A stretch of 64,000 bases of DNA from assembly GCA_958295735.1 (NCBI GenBank), contig OY282369.1, positions 248,001-312,000 of the forward strand, written 5' to 3'. Positions within the stretch are counted from its first letter, which is position 1, and every line of letters begins with the position of its first letter. Both the position numbers and the translations under genes were made by a program. The notes beneath the pieces were generated by a model. The model saw only the letters and a list, made by a program, of their open reading frames with translations. It was not told where the DNA came from and ran no database searches. The DNA comes from an uncultured Candidatus Cenarchaeum sp. (GTDB taxonomy: Archaea > Thermoproteota > Nitrososphaeria > Nitrososphaerales > Nitrosopumilaceae). Positions 1 to 8,397 of this stretch are shown here, piece after piece.

Positions 1-143
1 GCCCGCCCGATCAAGCGGCCGGGGCGGTCCGCGGGGGCGCGCGTGCGCGGTCCCGCGCCCCGCGGCCGGGCGGCCCGGAATGCGGCGGGTCCCCGGGCCC
101 GCGGCCGGGGGCGGCGGGGTTCCGGCGGGGGCCGCGTGACGGC

Positions 144-851
144 GTGCCCAAGAACGGAATCGCGGTCGCCCCCGCACGGGACGTCTTCGACACGCTGAGG
201 TCCGTCAAGGAACGCGCGGCGGCCGTGGTGCTCGATCCTTGGTACAACCGGGGGGTGGGGGGAACGCGCGCCGACTACGACGACTGGCTGGGCAGGGTGG
301 TGGAAGCCTCCTTCGGCGCGGCCGACCACGTCTTTGTCTGGGGCTTTCCGGACATCGTGTGCCGCGTGCTGGGCCGCCTCCCGGAGGGCACGGAACTCGT
401 GGCGTGGCTCACGTGGTACTACAAGAACTGCCCCTCGGTGATACGCGGGTGGCGCCCCGCGCAGTACTCGTGCCTCCACCTGGCCGAAAAGGGCGCGGCC
501 GTGTACCCGGAGCACTTCATGACGCCGGAACAGGCGGAAAAATACCGGGCGGGCGGGATGAGGTACGTCCCGGGTCCGCCGTCCGTGATCGAGGCGCCGC
601 TCAACATAGGGTTCGTCGGGCGCGGCGAGCAGACGGGGCATCCCGCGCAGAAACCGGTCAAGGCGATAGAGCCGCTCGTGAAGATGTCGAGCATGGAGGG
701 CGATCTGATCGTGGATCCGATGTGCGGCGCGGGCACGACGGGGGTGGCGTGCGCGGGGCTCAAGCGCAGGGCCGTGCTGTCGGACGAGTCAAAAGAATAC
801 GTCAAGATCACCAAGGAAAGGCTGAAGTCGGCACGCGGGGGGCCCAAGTAG
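144..851 (+). CDS. Orphan DNA N4-cytosine/N6-adenine methyltransferase (beta-type)
   Basis: A 235-residue protein with the motif order of a beta-class amino-DNA methyltransferase. A DPWYN box near residue 31 stands in for the catalytic (D/S)PP(Y/W) motif IV. GHPAQKP followed by DPMCGAGTTG near residue 193 is the motif X/motif I SAM-binding region. The family transfers methyl groups from S-adenosylmethionine to an exocyclic amine of A or C. The start is a GTG. No restriction endonuclease or specificity subunit lies next to it, so it looks like a solitary methylase, either regulatory or a leftover of a restriction-modification system. The DPWY variant is unusual, and target base and site cannot be read from sequence. 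No clear TATA box is visible upstream. Confidence 0.8.
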   Translation: MPKNGIAVAPARDVFDTLRSVKERAAAVVLDPWYNRGVGGTRADYDDWLGRVVEASFGAADHVFVWGFPDIVCRVLGRLPEGTELVAWLTWYYKNCPSVIRGWRPAQYSCLHLAEKGAAVYPEHFMTPEQAEKYRAGGMRYVPGPPSVIEAPLNIGFVGRGEQTGHPAQKPVKAIEPLVKMSSMEGDLIVDPMCGAGTTGVACAGLKRRAVLSDESKEYVKITKERLKSARGGPK

Positions 852-1370
852 GCCGCGCGGGGATCAGCAAACGGCGCCGCCGGCGCCCGGCCCTTAAGCG
901 GCAGGGGGCGCTCTTTTTCGGCAGCCCCGGAACGGCCGCGGGCGGGGCGCGGCCGATCGAGGCCGCCGGGGATCCCGGCGCCGGCAGGGTCCCCGAAGAC
1001 CGGCGCCGGGGGAGGTGCCAGAACCGCGCGGACCGCGGCCGCGCGATGCCGGCGCGGAAAAACGCGGGGTTGTCGGGGGTGGGCGGGTACCCCGCGCCGG
1101 ACGCGGCAAAGCGCCCTTTGTTCGGCGGACGAACTCCGTGAACGTGTCCAGGTGGGCGGGTACCCCGCGCCGGACGCGGCAAAGCGCCCCAATCCAGACG
1201 GGCGGGCGCGGCCCGCCCCCGAGCGCGGGCGGCAGCCCGGCCGGCGGAGGAGCCGGTCGCCCGGGGCGCCGTTCCCAGATCCGGATGCCCGGGGGCCGCG
1301 CGGCCCGGCGCGGCCGCATCGGGCCGCCCCCGGAAAAAGGCTTAAGACGGGCGCCCTCCCCCGCCACCCC
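852..1370. other. Gene-free interval with a direct repeat pair
   Basis: GC-rich spacer with no supportable gene. It contains two 39-bp direct repeats and, at its right end (1341-1346), a CTTAAG TATA-like element serving the aldolase gene. Confidence 0.6.
1078..1189. repeat. Pair of 39-bp direct repeats, 73-bp period
   Basis: Positions 1078-1116 and 1151-1189 are identical (core GGGCGGGTACCCCGCG) and are separated by 34 bp. Only two units are present, so this is not a CRISPR array. Direct-repeat pairs of similar period occur at 25326/25397 and 57740/57811. Confidence 0.8.
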
Positions 1371-2156
1371 ATGGACTGGGGCCTCAAGAGCAGGATGGCC
1401 GACATAGTGAGGCCCGAGGACGGCAGGGCGGTCATGCTGGCGGTCGACCACGGGTACTTTCTGGGCCCCACCGAGAGGCTCGAGGATCCGGCCGCGGCCG
1501 TCGGGCCGCTCCTGGAGCACTGCGACTCGCTCATGGTGACGCGGGGCGTGCTGCGCAACTGCGTCGATGCGGCGCGCAGGGTCCCCGTCGTGCTCAGGGT
1601 GTCCGGCGGCGCCAGCATCGTGGGCGCCGACCTGTCCGACGAGCGGATAACCACCAGCGTGAAGGAGGCCGTGCGGCTCAACGCCAGCGCCGTCGCCATG
1701 TCGGTGTTCGTCGGGGCCAGGCACGAGCACCAGACCATAGCGGGCCTCGGCAGGCTGGTGAACGAGGCGGAGGAGTACGGCATCCCCGTGCTGGCGGTCA
1801 CCGCGGTCGGGAAGGAGATGGCCAGGGACGCGCGGTACCTCTCGCTGGCGTGCAGGATCGCGGCCGAGCAGGGGGCGCGCATCGTGAAGACGTACTACTG
1901 CGAGGGGTTCGAGAAGGTGGCCGGCTCGTGCCCCGTCCCGGTCATAATAGCCGGCGGCAAGAAGATCCCCGAGGCCGACGCGTTGCGGCTCGCCGCCGAC
2001 GCCGTGGCGGCCGGCGCCGCGGGGGTGGACATGGGCCGGAACATCTGGCAGTCGGACAGCCCGGTCCCGATGATCAAGGCCGTGCGCTCCATAGTGCACG
2101 GCGGGGCCGGGGCCGGGGAGGCCTACTCCGAGCACCTGGGCGGGCCGGCGGCCTGA
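1371..2156 (+). CDS. Class I aldolase/thiolase of the DeoC family, LsrF-like
   Basis: A 261-residue TIM-barrel protein that resembles bacterial LsrF (3-hydroxy-5-phosphonooxypentane-2,4-dione thiolase) along its whole length. It opens with MDWGLKSR, has AVDHGYFLGP near residue 24, the Schiff-base lysine in IVKTYY (Lys173), the phosphate-binding VIIAGGKK and a final GVDMGRNIWQS. The family also includes archaeal fructose-bisphosphate aldolases and the aldolase that makes the 3-dehydroquinate precursor, so the substrate is open. No lsr neighbours or AI-2 system are visible, which argues against a quorum role. The ATG at 1371 was chosen because a TATA-like CTTAAG lies 28 bp upstream and the homology starts there; the open frame extends further upstream only by composition. 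Confidence 0.8.
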   Translation: MDWGLKSRMADIVRPEDGRAVMLAVDHGYFLGPTERLEDPAAAVGPLLEHCDSLMVTRGVLRNCVDAARRVPVVLRVSGGASIVGADLSDERITTSVKEAVRLNASAVAMSVFVGARHEHQTIAGLGRLVNEAEEYGIPVLAVTAVGKEMARDARYLSLACRIAAEQGARIVKTYYCEGFEKVAGSCPVPVIIAGGKKIPEADALRLAADAVAAGAAGVDMGRNIWQSDSPVPMIKAVRSIVHGGAGAGEAYSEHLGGPAA

Positions 2157-2178
2157 GCCCGCGCGGTCCCGGCCGGCC

Positions 2179-2607
2179 CTACGGCGCCCGGGACATGTGT
2201 ATGTGCACTATCTTCCACGCGCCATCCCCCCGCCGCACCAGGACGAACGTGGCCCTGCCCTCCACCTCGATGCACTCCCCCGTGAACGACTTGTTGTCGA
2301 CCAGCATCCCCTTTTGCACTATCCCGAACGCGGCCACCGCCGCCCCGCCGAACACGCCCACCTTGGGCGACCTGATCTCGTAGCTGTAGTCCGAGATGCC
2401 CGCGAAGCGGAGCTCTTCCAGGGCTATGGTGGTCCGGAAGTCCTTCAGCCCGTACGGCGGGACGTCGCCGAAGCTCGAGAACCCGGGATCGTCCAGCTGC
2501 ACGTCGCGGAGCGAGGACAGTTCCTTGGTGGCGCCCACCTCGAAGAACCGGCGCACCACCCCCATGATCTCCCCGCGGTCCGCGTCCCCCTCCCCGCACT
2601 CAGGCAA
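2179..2607 (-). CDS. SnoaL/NTF2-like protein
   Basis: A 142-residue protein with the cone-shaped NTF2-like fold pattern: an N-terminal helix (MGVVRRFFE), a middle segment ending FGIVQKGML, and paired C-terminal strands around ATFVLVRRGDGAWKIVHIH. This is typical of DUF4440/SnoaL-type domains, which act as small ligand-binding or isomerase folds. No catalytic residues can be assigned. The start is taken as TTG at 2607 because GGTTTTTAACC (2629-2640 on the other strand) lies about 28 bp upstream; the next ATG is at 2565. The gene is convergent with the aldolase gene and stands alone. Confidence 0.65.
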   Translation of the reverse strand: MPECGEGDADRGEIMGVVRRFFEVGATKELSSLRDVQLDDPGFSSFGDVPPYGLKDFRTTIALEELRFAGISDYSYEIRSPKVGVFGGAAVAAFGIVQKGMLVDNKSFTGECIEVEGRATFVLVRRGDGAWKIVHIHMSRAP

Positions 2608-2673
2608 CGGCCTGCACGGCGCGGGCGCGGTTAAAAACCAGCCCCCGCGGCGGGAGGGCGGCCCGAACCCGGC

Positions 2674-2735
2674 GGGGGAGGGCGGCCCGCCGGCTGCCTG
2701 GCGCGGGGGAGGGCGGCCCGCCGGCTGCCTGGCGC
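2674..2735. repeat. 31-bp tandem repeat, two copies
   Basis: Two near-perfect 31-bp units (2674-2704, 2705-2735) built around GGGCGGCCCGCCGGCTGCCT. They sit in a 450-bp gene-free stretch (2608-3066) that also has a 17-base C run near 2814-2830. Confidence 0.8.
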
Positions 2736-2861
2736 GGGCGCGCGAGGCCGGCGGGGGCCGCGCCCCGGCGGCGCCGGGGATGCGGCAGCGCGCAAGGCCG
2801 GCTGCCCCCACCACCCCCCCCCCCCCCCCCGCGGCCAACGGGTACGCGGCCCCGCGCTGTG

Positions 2862-2947
2862 TAGACTTACGTCCATTGTGATCTAGGCGTGGGATCGCGG
2901 AGCGGATTGTTGCCGCTAGGCATGGTTTCGGTTTGGACGTAAGTCCA
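2862..2947. promoter_or_regulatory. Paired palindromic sites (TGGACNNNNGTCCA), possible operator
   Basis: TAGACTTACGTCCA at 2862-2875 and TGGACGTAAGTCCA at 2934-2947 are near-palindromes, and they are inverted copies of each other 72 bp apart. A third perfect-arm copy, TGGACGTGAGTCCA, lies at 60657-60670 just upstream of a TATA box. The size and symmetry suit a dimeric regulator site. The pair precedes the transposase gene, but no regulator can be named. Confidence 0.5.
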
Positions 2948-3042
2948 CACCCCGCGCTGCAGTTAACGCAAAAGTGGCGGAATCCGCCACCGAGGCCGGC
3001 GGCGATCCAAGGGGCCGGCCACCGGAAGATGCATAAAGGATA

Positions 3043-3088
3043 GTCCCTGGCGGCTTTTCAACCACCATGAAGAAAAGCCGCCTGGGAC
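3043..3088 (+). promoter_or_regulatory. Hairpin enclosing the transposase start codon
   Basis: GTCCCTGGCGGCTTTTC (3043-3059) pairs with GAAAAGCCGCCTGGGAC (3072-3088), 16 of 17 positions complementary. The 12-base loop holds the ATG at 3067. In mRNA this would fold the start codon into a loop, or block ribosomes in read-through transcripts, in the way some insertion sequences limit transposase synthesis. Confidence 0.7.
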
Positions 3089-4257
3089 GCATCAGGGGAG
3101 TGCCATACCAATATGAACGAATGATCGACATGGTGACCAAAGGCGTGGGCGTCTGCAAGTTCTCGGACGCCCCCAACGCCAAGTACGGGGCGCGCAACCT
3201 GGTCGGGTGCATCCTGGAGGCGGCCACGGGCAAGGGCAACATGGCCTGCGCCGCGGAGGCCAGGCGGGAGGCGCAGGAGGCTACCTGCACGGCCGGCGCC
3301 GACATGCCGTCGGGCGAGTGGGTGCGCCTGGCGATGCGCGGCGTGACTCCGGGCATGGCGGTCGGGGCGCTGTACGCGCAGATCTGCTACGTGCTGGCGG
3401 AGATGCGCCACGTCGGGAAGATCGACGACGAGCTCGACGTGGCGATCGACTTCCACAACGTGCGGCGCTTCGACAAGAAGCCCGGCCCGGAGCTTGTCCG
3501 CGGCGGGGACAAGGCGTCAAAGTCCAAGGCGTTCTACGAGACGTACTGCACCATACAGTGCCTCGTGGGCGGCCAGAGGCTCACGCTGGGCATGTTCCCG
3601 TACACCTCGGCCGACAGCCACGCCGTGGCCGTGCGCGCCCTGCTCGCCGCCTGCAGGAAGCACGGCGTGCGGCTGGGGAAGGTCATGATGGACCGCGAGT
3701 TCTTTTCGCAGTCAATGGTCTCCCTGCTCCAGGAATCGGGCGTCAAGTGGCTCATGCCGTGCCCGAACACGCCCTACGTAATACGGGCCCTCGCCGATTT
3801 CGAGGCAGGCAGGCGCGAGCGGGCCTCGGACGCGGTGATCACCTCGTCGGGGGGCCTGAAGTGCCCGTACACGATGGTGGTAACCGAAAGGAGATCCGGG
3901 AGCAAGAAGGACGACTGGCGCAAGGAGCCGCACGAAAAATACATCGCGTTCGCCACCAACGATCCGGGCATTGACGTGGACAAGTACTCCAAGCGCTGGG
4001 GCATAGAGACGAACTACCGGATGCTGGAATCGATGCGGGTCAAGACACGGAGCACCGGGCACGGTCCCCGGGTCATGTGCATGGCCATCACCATAATGCT
4101 CTTCAACGCGTGGGTGCTGGTTGGCGCGCTGGCCGGGCTGCCGGGCGACGCGGCCCGCGCGGGGCGCCCGATCAGGCTGCACTCGGCGCTGGTCGCCATG
4201 GCCGTCCTGGTGTGGTACCCGGACACGGGCCCGGGCCCGCCGCCAATTGCTCCGTAG
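3067..4257 (+). CDS. DDE transposase, ISH3/IS4 superfamily-like
   Basis: An intact 396-residue transposase. The catalytic triad is readable as Asp128 (AIDFHN), Asp209 (VMMDREFF) and Glu314 in YSKRWGIETNYRM, which is the Y-x2-R-x3-E signature of IS4-type enzymes, followed by VKTRS. The spacing and the RWGIE..YR box suit archaeal ISH3-like elements. It would cut and join element ends in a cut-and-paste reaction. The ATG lies in the loop of a strong hairpin (3043-3088), suggesting translational restraint. The frame is uninterrupted with all three acidic residues, so the element may still be active. Its last ~20 residues are proline-rich and may be a compositional extension. Confidence 0.85.
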   Translation: MKKSRLGRIRGVPYQYERMIDMVTKGVGVCKFSDAPNAKYGARNLVGCILEAATGKGNMACAAEARREAQEATCTAGADMPSGEWVRLAMRGVTPGMAVGALYAQICYVLAEMRHVGKIDDELDVAIDFHNVRRFDKKPGPELVRGGDKASKSKAFYETYCTIQCLVGGQRLTLGMFPYTSADSHAVAVRALLAACRKHGVRLGKVMMDREFFSQSMVSLLQESGVKWLMPCPNTPYVIRALADFEAGRRERASDAVITSSGGLKCPYTMVVTERRSGSKKDDWRKEPHEKYIAFATNDPGIDVDKYSKRWGIETNYRMLESMRVKTRSTGHGPRVMCMAITIMLFNAWVLVGALAGLPGDAARAGRPIRLHSALVAMAVLVWYPDTGPGPPPIAP

Positions 4258-4270
4258 ATAGTTTCTCCGC

Positions 4271-4315
4271 GGGTGGCCGCGCCGCGGGTGGCCGCGCCGC
4301 GGGTGGCCGCGCCGC
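4271..4315. repeat. 15-bp tandem repeat, three copies
   Basis: GGGTGGCCGCGCCGC is repeated three times without gaps just after the transposase stop. The rest of 4258-4600 is GC-rich and shows no gene. Confidence 0.9.
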
Positions 4316-4619
4316 GGCCCGCCCCGATCCTCCCGCGCGGCCCGCCGCGCCCGGCGGCGATCGCCCGCGCCATTCCCCGCGCGGCCGCCGCCGTTCCCGC
4401 GCCGCCCGTTCCGCCGGGGGATCCCGCGCGCCGCATCGCGCGCGGCCGCGCCCCTGCCCCGGCCCGCCGCGACTTTCCGCCGCCGCGCCCCGGGGCGCGC
4501 CGCCATAACCGCCGCGATCCCGCCCAACGCGGCCGCGGCCCGCCAGACCTCGCGTTTCCGGGGATTTTCGGGCCGGAAACGGCGTGCCGTGCGGCATACA
4601 TTTGCGTTAACTGGCTGAA

Positions 4620-4637
4620 AGTTAAATGTTTATTTAG
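4620..4637 (+). promoter_or_regulatory. Promoter of the nuclease-helicase cassette
   Basis: AGTTAAATGTTTATTTAG is the most AT-rich block in this area and lies 23-40 bp before the ATG at 4660, consistent with TATA-directed transcription of the two-gene operon. Confidence 0.65.
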
Positions 4638-4659
4638 GCAGGAGGCGCGGTTAGCACGC

Positions 4660-5457
4660 ATGGCGGCCTGCAACGCGCTGTTCAGCGGAAGTTGCGGCGC
4701 ATGGCGGTTTGAAGCATCCGAGATGTCTCTGGGACTGGAAGACGCCGACGGGCTTAGCTCCGTTGTCGAGGAAGCACTGCGCATAAAGCGCCAAAAGGCG
4801 CTAGAAGAAGACAGCACGGCACTTTCCTCATTACTAAAGGACTACAACGCCCTGCCATCCGAGCATGCCGAATCCGTCGATGCGGACGACGCGGTGGGCC
4901 TGCTTGGGGAGGCGGCATCCGAAATGCATCACGTAAAATGCCGGAAGCATACCCCGTTCTACATAAAGTGGAGAGACACCGGCACCAGCAAGTCGTCTGG
5001 GATAGATCTGATCTTTGAGCATGCGGGGCGCCTCGTTGCGGTAGAATGCAAGCATCCCCACGCGTCTGTGAGCAGAAGCGGCTACAAAGCATCCACAATG
5101 TTGCGTGCCATCAGGCGGGGCCTTTGGAGCCACAACGACGCCAGAACATGCACTTTTTTGACCAGGCTGTATGAGAGATACCTCAGACAAAAACGCCTAT
5201 TGGATGCCGGACGCGAAGATTCAAGCCGCGTAGCTGGAAGGATGGCAACAATCAAGAGATGCCTCATGGAGGACGGCGTGTGCGAGGAGGTGGTTCTAGT
5301 AGCAGACAAAACGCACGCTCTCGGCGCCGATCACGCCGCATTCATGTCGAGGCTACGCCTCGGGCAATTCCTGACCCGTTCGAACCGCGTCTCGGCCCTG
5401 TTACTCTTTGTGGCCGGACTGCACGAAATAACGGAGAATGCAAAGCATGCCGCGTGA
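4660..5457 (+). CDS. PD-(D/E)XK nuclease subunit of a Hachiman-like system (HamA/AbpA-like)
   Basis: A 265-residue protein with a restriction-endonuclease-like core: GLLGEA near residue 90, then GIDLIF (Asp116) and VAVECKH (Glu129, Lys131), giving D-x12-E-x-K. This layout, GEA helix then D and ExK strands, matches the DUF1837 type of HamA/AbpA nucleases, and the next gene is an SF2 helicase as in those systems. Inference: HamA-type effector held by, or working with, the helicase to degrade invading DNA. Its 3' end overlaps the helicase start by 20 nt, so the two are translationally coupled. The gene is AT-richer than its neighbours, suggesting transfer. Assignment to DUF1837 is by pattern only; another solitary PD-(D/E)XK family is possible. 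Confidence 0.6.
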   Translation: MAACNALFSGSCGAWRFEASEMSLGLEDADGLSSVVEEALRIKRQKALEEDSTALSSLLKDYNALPSEHAESVDADDAVGLLGEAASEMHHVKCRKHTPFYIKWRDTGTSKSSGIDLIFEHAGRLVAVECKHPHASVSRSGYKASTMLRAIRRGLWSHNDARTCTFLTRLYERYLRQKRLLDAGREDSSRVAGRMATIKRCLMEDGVCEEVVLVADKTHALGADHAAFMSRLRLGQFLTRSNRVSALLLFVAGLHEITENAKHAA

Positions 5458-8362
5458 ACCGTCCACCCGGAGCGGGTTTGGAGCATCGCTGATAGACATC
5501 ATGAGCGCCGCGGAAACCGATCGCGGCTCGCTCGAGTCGGCCGCAAGGGCGCTGGACGACCTGATAGAGTCCAACAACATACCCAGAAGTTACGAGTTCT
5601 TCGGCACTCTCTGCGCGGCGCTGGCGTACGACATAGCGAACGAGCCTTACGACGCCCGGAGGATGTACCAGCGGCTGGACAAATCAGATCATCCGAACCT
5701 CGAACACTTGGTGCTCTCAAAGTCAAACTCAAGATCCCTGACGGAGGCTTTCGGCCACATCGGCCTCCGGGAGCACGGACCACTTGCCGCCGGCCTGTCC
5801 AAAGTGCTGTCAAACCTGCGCGAACAGGAAGAACACCTCAAGAAGGCGCTGGATGGGGGTTTCCGGGACGACTACATGGTGCTGCTCGCCACGGTAGCCC
5901 TGTTCAACGACCTGCTGGGCGCCCTCGAAAATATGGACAGGGGCAGGATATCGGACATAAACGCGACCGCGAGCAAGATTAGCGAGGACCTCAAGTTGTT
6001 CTCGCCGGATCCCTGGATCGAGCTTACGGCCGTGCTCTGCCTGCAGCTGATCCGCAGGATCACCGAGCGATCCATACTGAATCTGGACATACCGGAGGAG
6101 ACGAAAAAGGCGCTGCAGCGCATCAAGTTCACGGAGCTCTGGACCCCGCAAAAGGATGCCGTGGACGGCGGGCTCCTGCGGGGGCGGAGCGTGGTGTACT
6201 CGTCGCCCCACGGCACGGGCAAGTCGTTATTGGCGTACCTTGCGGCGGGGAGCCTCAAGGCCGGCACGCAAATGGCGTACCTAGTTCCCACGCGCTCCCT
6301 CTCCGAGCAGGTATGCGCCGACCTGCGCAACGTGCTGGGCCCCACGCGCGAGATAGCCGTGTCAAGCAAGGACAGGACAGACCAAGACGATCGCGTATCC
6401 GAATGCGACGTGGTGGTGGCCACGTACGAAAAGATGGGCGCGCTCATCGGGAGAAGAAAAATAGATCCGTCGCGCATCCGCAACGTCATAGCCGACGAGA
6501 TCGACGTCCTCGGGGATCGGTCGCGCGGACTGAGGGCCGAGATGATGCTGACCAGGTTCCTGCGGGAGCCCCGCACGACGCAGTTGATCGGCATATCCGG
6601 TATGCTCAGGAAGGCCGATCTGGACAGGCTGTGCGCTTGGATGGGCGCGGTAGGAGTGTCAAGCTCGTGGAAGGGCACGAGGGTCAGGGAGGGAATCCTC
6701 CTCGACGGGACGCTGCACTGCATAGAAGGAGACGCGGAAGACATCCCGATGCCCGTCAAAGACGGCGCAACCGGACGCGAGAAAAAGACAGCAGCCGCGA
6801 TGCACTTTGCCGCGCGCGCCATCGCAGGCAGCGAGGCGGTCCTGATCTCGGTGACGGGGCGCGGGGAGGCATCAAGGCTGGCTCGGGACATCGCGCAGCA
6901 CGTCCGCAAGCCCCTCCTGCACAACTTGGACGTCGCGGACGCGCTGTCGGCAAAGAAGCGGATTCACGAGGCGGCGGCCGATCGGATAATGGAGATCGAG
7001 CCCATGACCCCGAGGTTCGGGCTGGATCTCGCGTCCATGCTAGAATGCGGCATCGCGTACCACCACGCCGGCCTGCCGAGCCGCTACAGGGAGATAGTGG
7101 AGGATGCCGTGCGGGACGGGGCGGCAGACGTGGTGGTAGCCACGCCGACGCTGGCTGCCGGAATGAACTTTCCGATAAAGACTGTCCTCTTTTTTGACGC
7201 AAAATACCGCGACGGCCGCGCGTGGAAGACCATAGAAAACAGGCAGTACCGGAACATCGCCGGCAGGGCCGGGAGGACGGGGCACCACAGGACGGCGGAG
7301 GCGATCGTCATAGCCTCCACGGGGGAGGAGTTCGACGAATACCGGAAGGCGTTCTGGCGGGAGCCGGATCCCCTGAGGTCGCCCCTCCGCAACGTGAGCG
7401 ATTCTGGGCCGGCCGCTGCCGCGTTGCGCTCGCAACTGCTGGGTTACGTCGCAGAACATCCCGGAACCGACGTGCGGGACATCCTGGAAAGCCTGCGCGG
7501 CACGTGGTTCTGGAGCCAGTCGCGCTCGGAAGCGGACAAGGCCGGCGTCGCCCGTTCGGTGGAATCGTCCCTGGACGCGCTCGCCGGCTACGGCCTGCTT
7601 TCGCGCGACGGCGGCCGCCTGCGGGCGACCGACGCTGGCCGGCTCGTCAGCGAGTCCATGCTGCCGCCGGACTCCGCTGGCAGCATCATCGCCGGCCTGA
7701 GGCGCGCGCTCGCGCGGGAACCGGGCGCGGGCGGGCGCACGGATGCGATCCTGGTCCTGGCCGGCCTGTCCGCGGATCTGTGGCCCTACGCCGGCAGGGC
7801 CAAGGGCATCAAGGTCCCCGACGGCGTGCAAAAGGCGGCGGACGATCTGTTCAGGGCTGACGGCATGCTGCTCAAGCCCCCCGAGCGCGAGCTCGCGGTG
7901 CGGGCGGCGAGCCTCCTGCACTACTGGATCAACTCGTCCACGGATTCCGAGATCCTGGCGGCCTGCGGGCACGATCGGCACTCGGTGCCGCCGGCGGGGG
8001 AAGAAATGGCGAGGGACGCGCACAGGACGCTGAAGCACGTCGCGTCCCTCGCCGCGCAGATCCGCGGCGCGGCCGCGGGCGCGGCGGCCGCGGGCGAGAT
8101 CCGCAGGGTGGCCGACTTTTGCAGGATCGGAAGCCGCGACGCGCTAGCCCGCGAGATCCTGGAGGCGGGGCTCGACCACGCGGGCCGGGACTCGGCGATC
8201 ATGATATCCAGGCGCGTCGGCCGGGGCAGGGACATGCGCTCCGTGTCGGAAGACGAGATCGTCTCCGCGTTTCCCGACAACCCGGATGCCGCCAGGCTGC
8301 TGTTCCGGGACATGCGCGGCGCGCGCGACGTCGCCCCGCCCGCCGGGACGAAGGCGGCCTGA
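5438..8362 (+). CDS. SF2 helicase of a Hachiman-like defence cassette (HamB/AbpB-like)
   Basis: A 974-residue (or 971 if the ATG at 5447 is used) superfamily 2 helicase. Motif I is SSPHGTGKS (Lys262), motif II ADEID (Asp353-Glu354), motif III GISGM, motif V VVATPTLAAGMNFP and motif VI QYRNIAGRAGRTG (from Gln603). This is the Ski2/Hel308-type core, preceded by about 240 residues of helical N-terminal domain and followed by about 330 residues of helical C-terminal domain. The overlap with the nuclease gene and the size fit HamB. Expected role: ATP-driven translocation on DNA that senses or unwinds phage DNA and licenses the nuclease. A chromosomal Hel308-type repair helicase is the alternative, but those are about 700 residues and not coupled to a nuclease. 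Confidence 0.75.
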   Translation: MQSMPREPSTRSGFGASLIDIMSAAETDRGSLESAARALDDLIESNNIPRSYEFFGTLCAALAYDIANEPYDARRMYQRLDKSDHPNLEHLVLSKSNSRSLTEAFGHIGLREHGPLAAGLSKVLSNLREQEEHLKKALDGGFRDDYMVLLATVALFNDLLGALENMDRGRISDINATASKISEDLKLFSPDPWIELTAVLCLQLIRRITERSILNLDIPEETKKALQRIKFTELWTPQKDAVDGGLLRGRSVVYSSPHGTGKSLLAYLAAGSLKAGTQMAYLVPTRSLSEQVCADLRNVLGPTREIAVSSKDRTDQDDRVSECDVVVATYEKMGALIGRRKIDPSRIRNVIADEIDVLGDRSRGLRAEMMLTRFLREPRTTQLIGISGMLRKADLDRLCAWMGAVGVSSSWKGTRVREGILLDGTLHCIEGDAEDIPMPVKDGATGREKKTAAAMHFAARAIAGSEAVLISVTGRGEASRLARDIAQHVRKPLLHNLDVADALSAKKRIHEAAADRIMEIEPMTPRFGLDLASMLECGIAYHHAGLPSRYREIVEDAVRDGAADVVVATPTLAAGMNFPIKTVLFFDAKYRDGRAWKTIENRQYRNIAGRAGRTGHHRTAEAIVIASTGEEFDEYRKAFWREPDPLRSPLRNVSDSGPAAAALRSQLLGYVAEHPGTDVRDILESLRGTWFWSQSRSEADKAGVARSVESSLDALAGYGLLSRDGGRLRATDAGRLVSESMLPPDSAGSIIAGLRRALAREPGAGGRTDAILVLAGLSADLWPYAGRAKGIKVPDGVQKAADDLFRADGMLLKPPERELAVRAASLLHYWINSSTDSEILAACGHDRHSVPPAGEEMARDAHRTLKHVASLAAQIRGAAAGAAAAGEIRRVADFCRIGSRDALAREILEAGLDHAGRDSAIMISRRVGRGRDMRSVSEDEIVSAFPDNPDAARLLFRDMRGARDVAPPAGTKAA

Positions 8363-8397
8363 TCCCGAATCCTCCGGGACGCGCCCCGCCCGCGCCC

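Larger units (their letters stand above)
2959..4620 (+). mobile_element. Candidate insertion sequence carrying the ISH3/IS4-like transposase
   Basis: The transposase gene is bracketed by CAGTTAACGCAAA (2960-2972) and its exact reverse complement TTTGCGTTAACTG (4601-4613). These 13-bp, AT-containing inverted repeats stand out in this GC-rich DNA and could be the element ends, giving about 1.65 kb. No target duplication was found, and GC-rich filler occupies 4258-4600, so the boundaries are uncertain. Confidence 0.4.

Noticed and set aside
1078-1189. Two 39-bp repeats with a 34-bp spacer, CRISPR-like dimensions
   Set aside because: Only two repeats, no cas genes, no leader, and similar pairs of unrelated sequence occur elsewhere.
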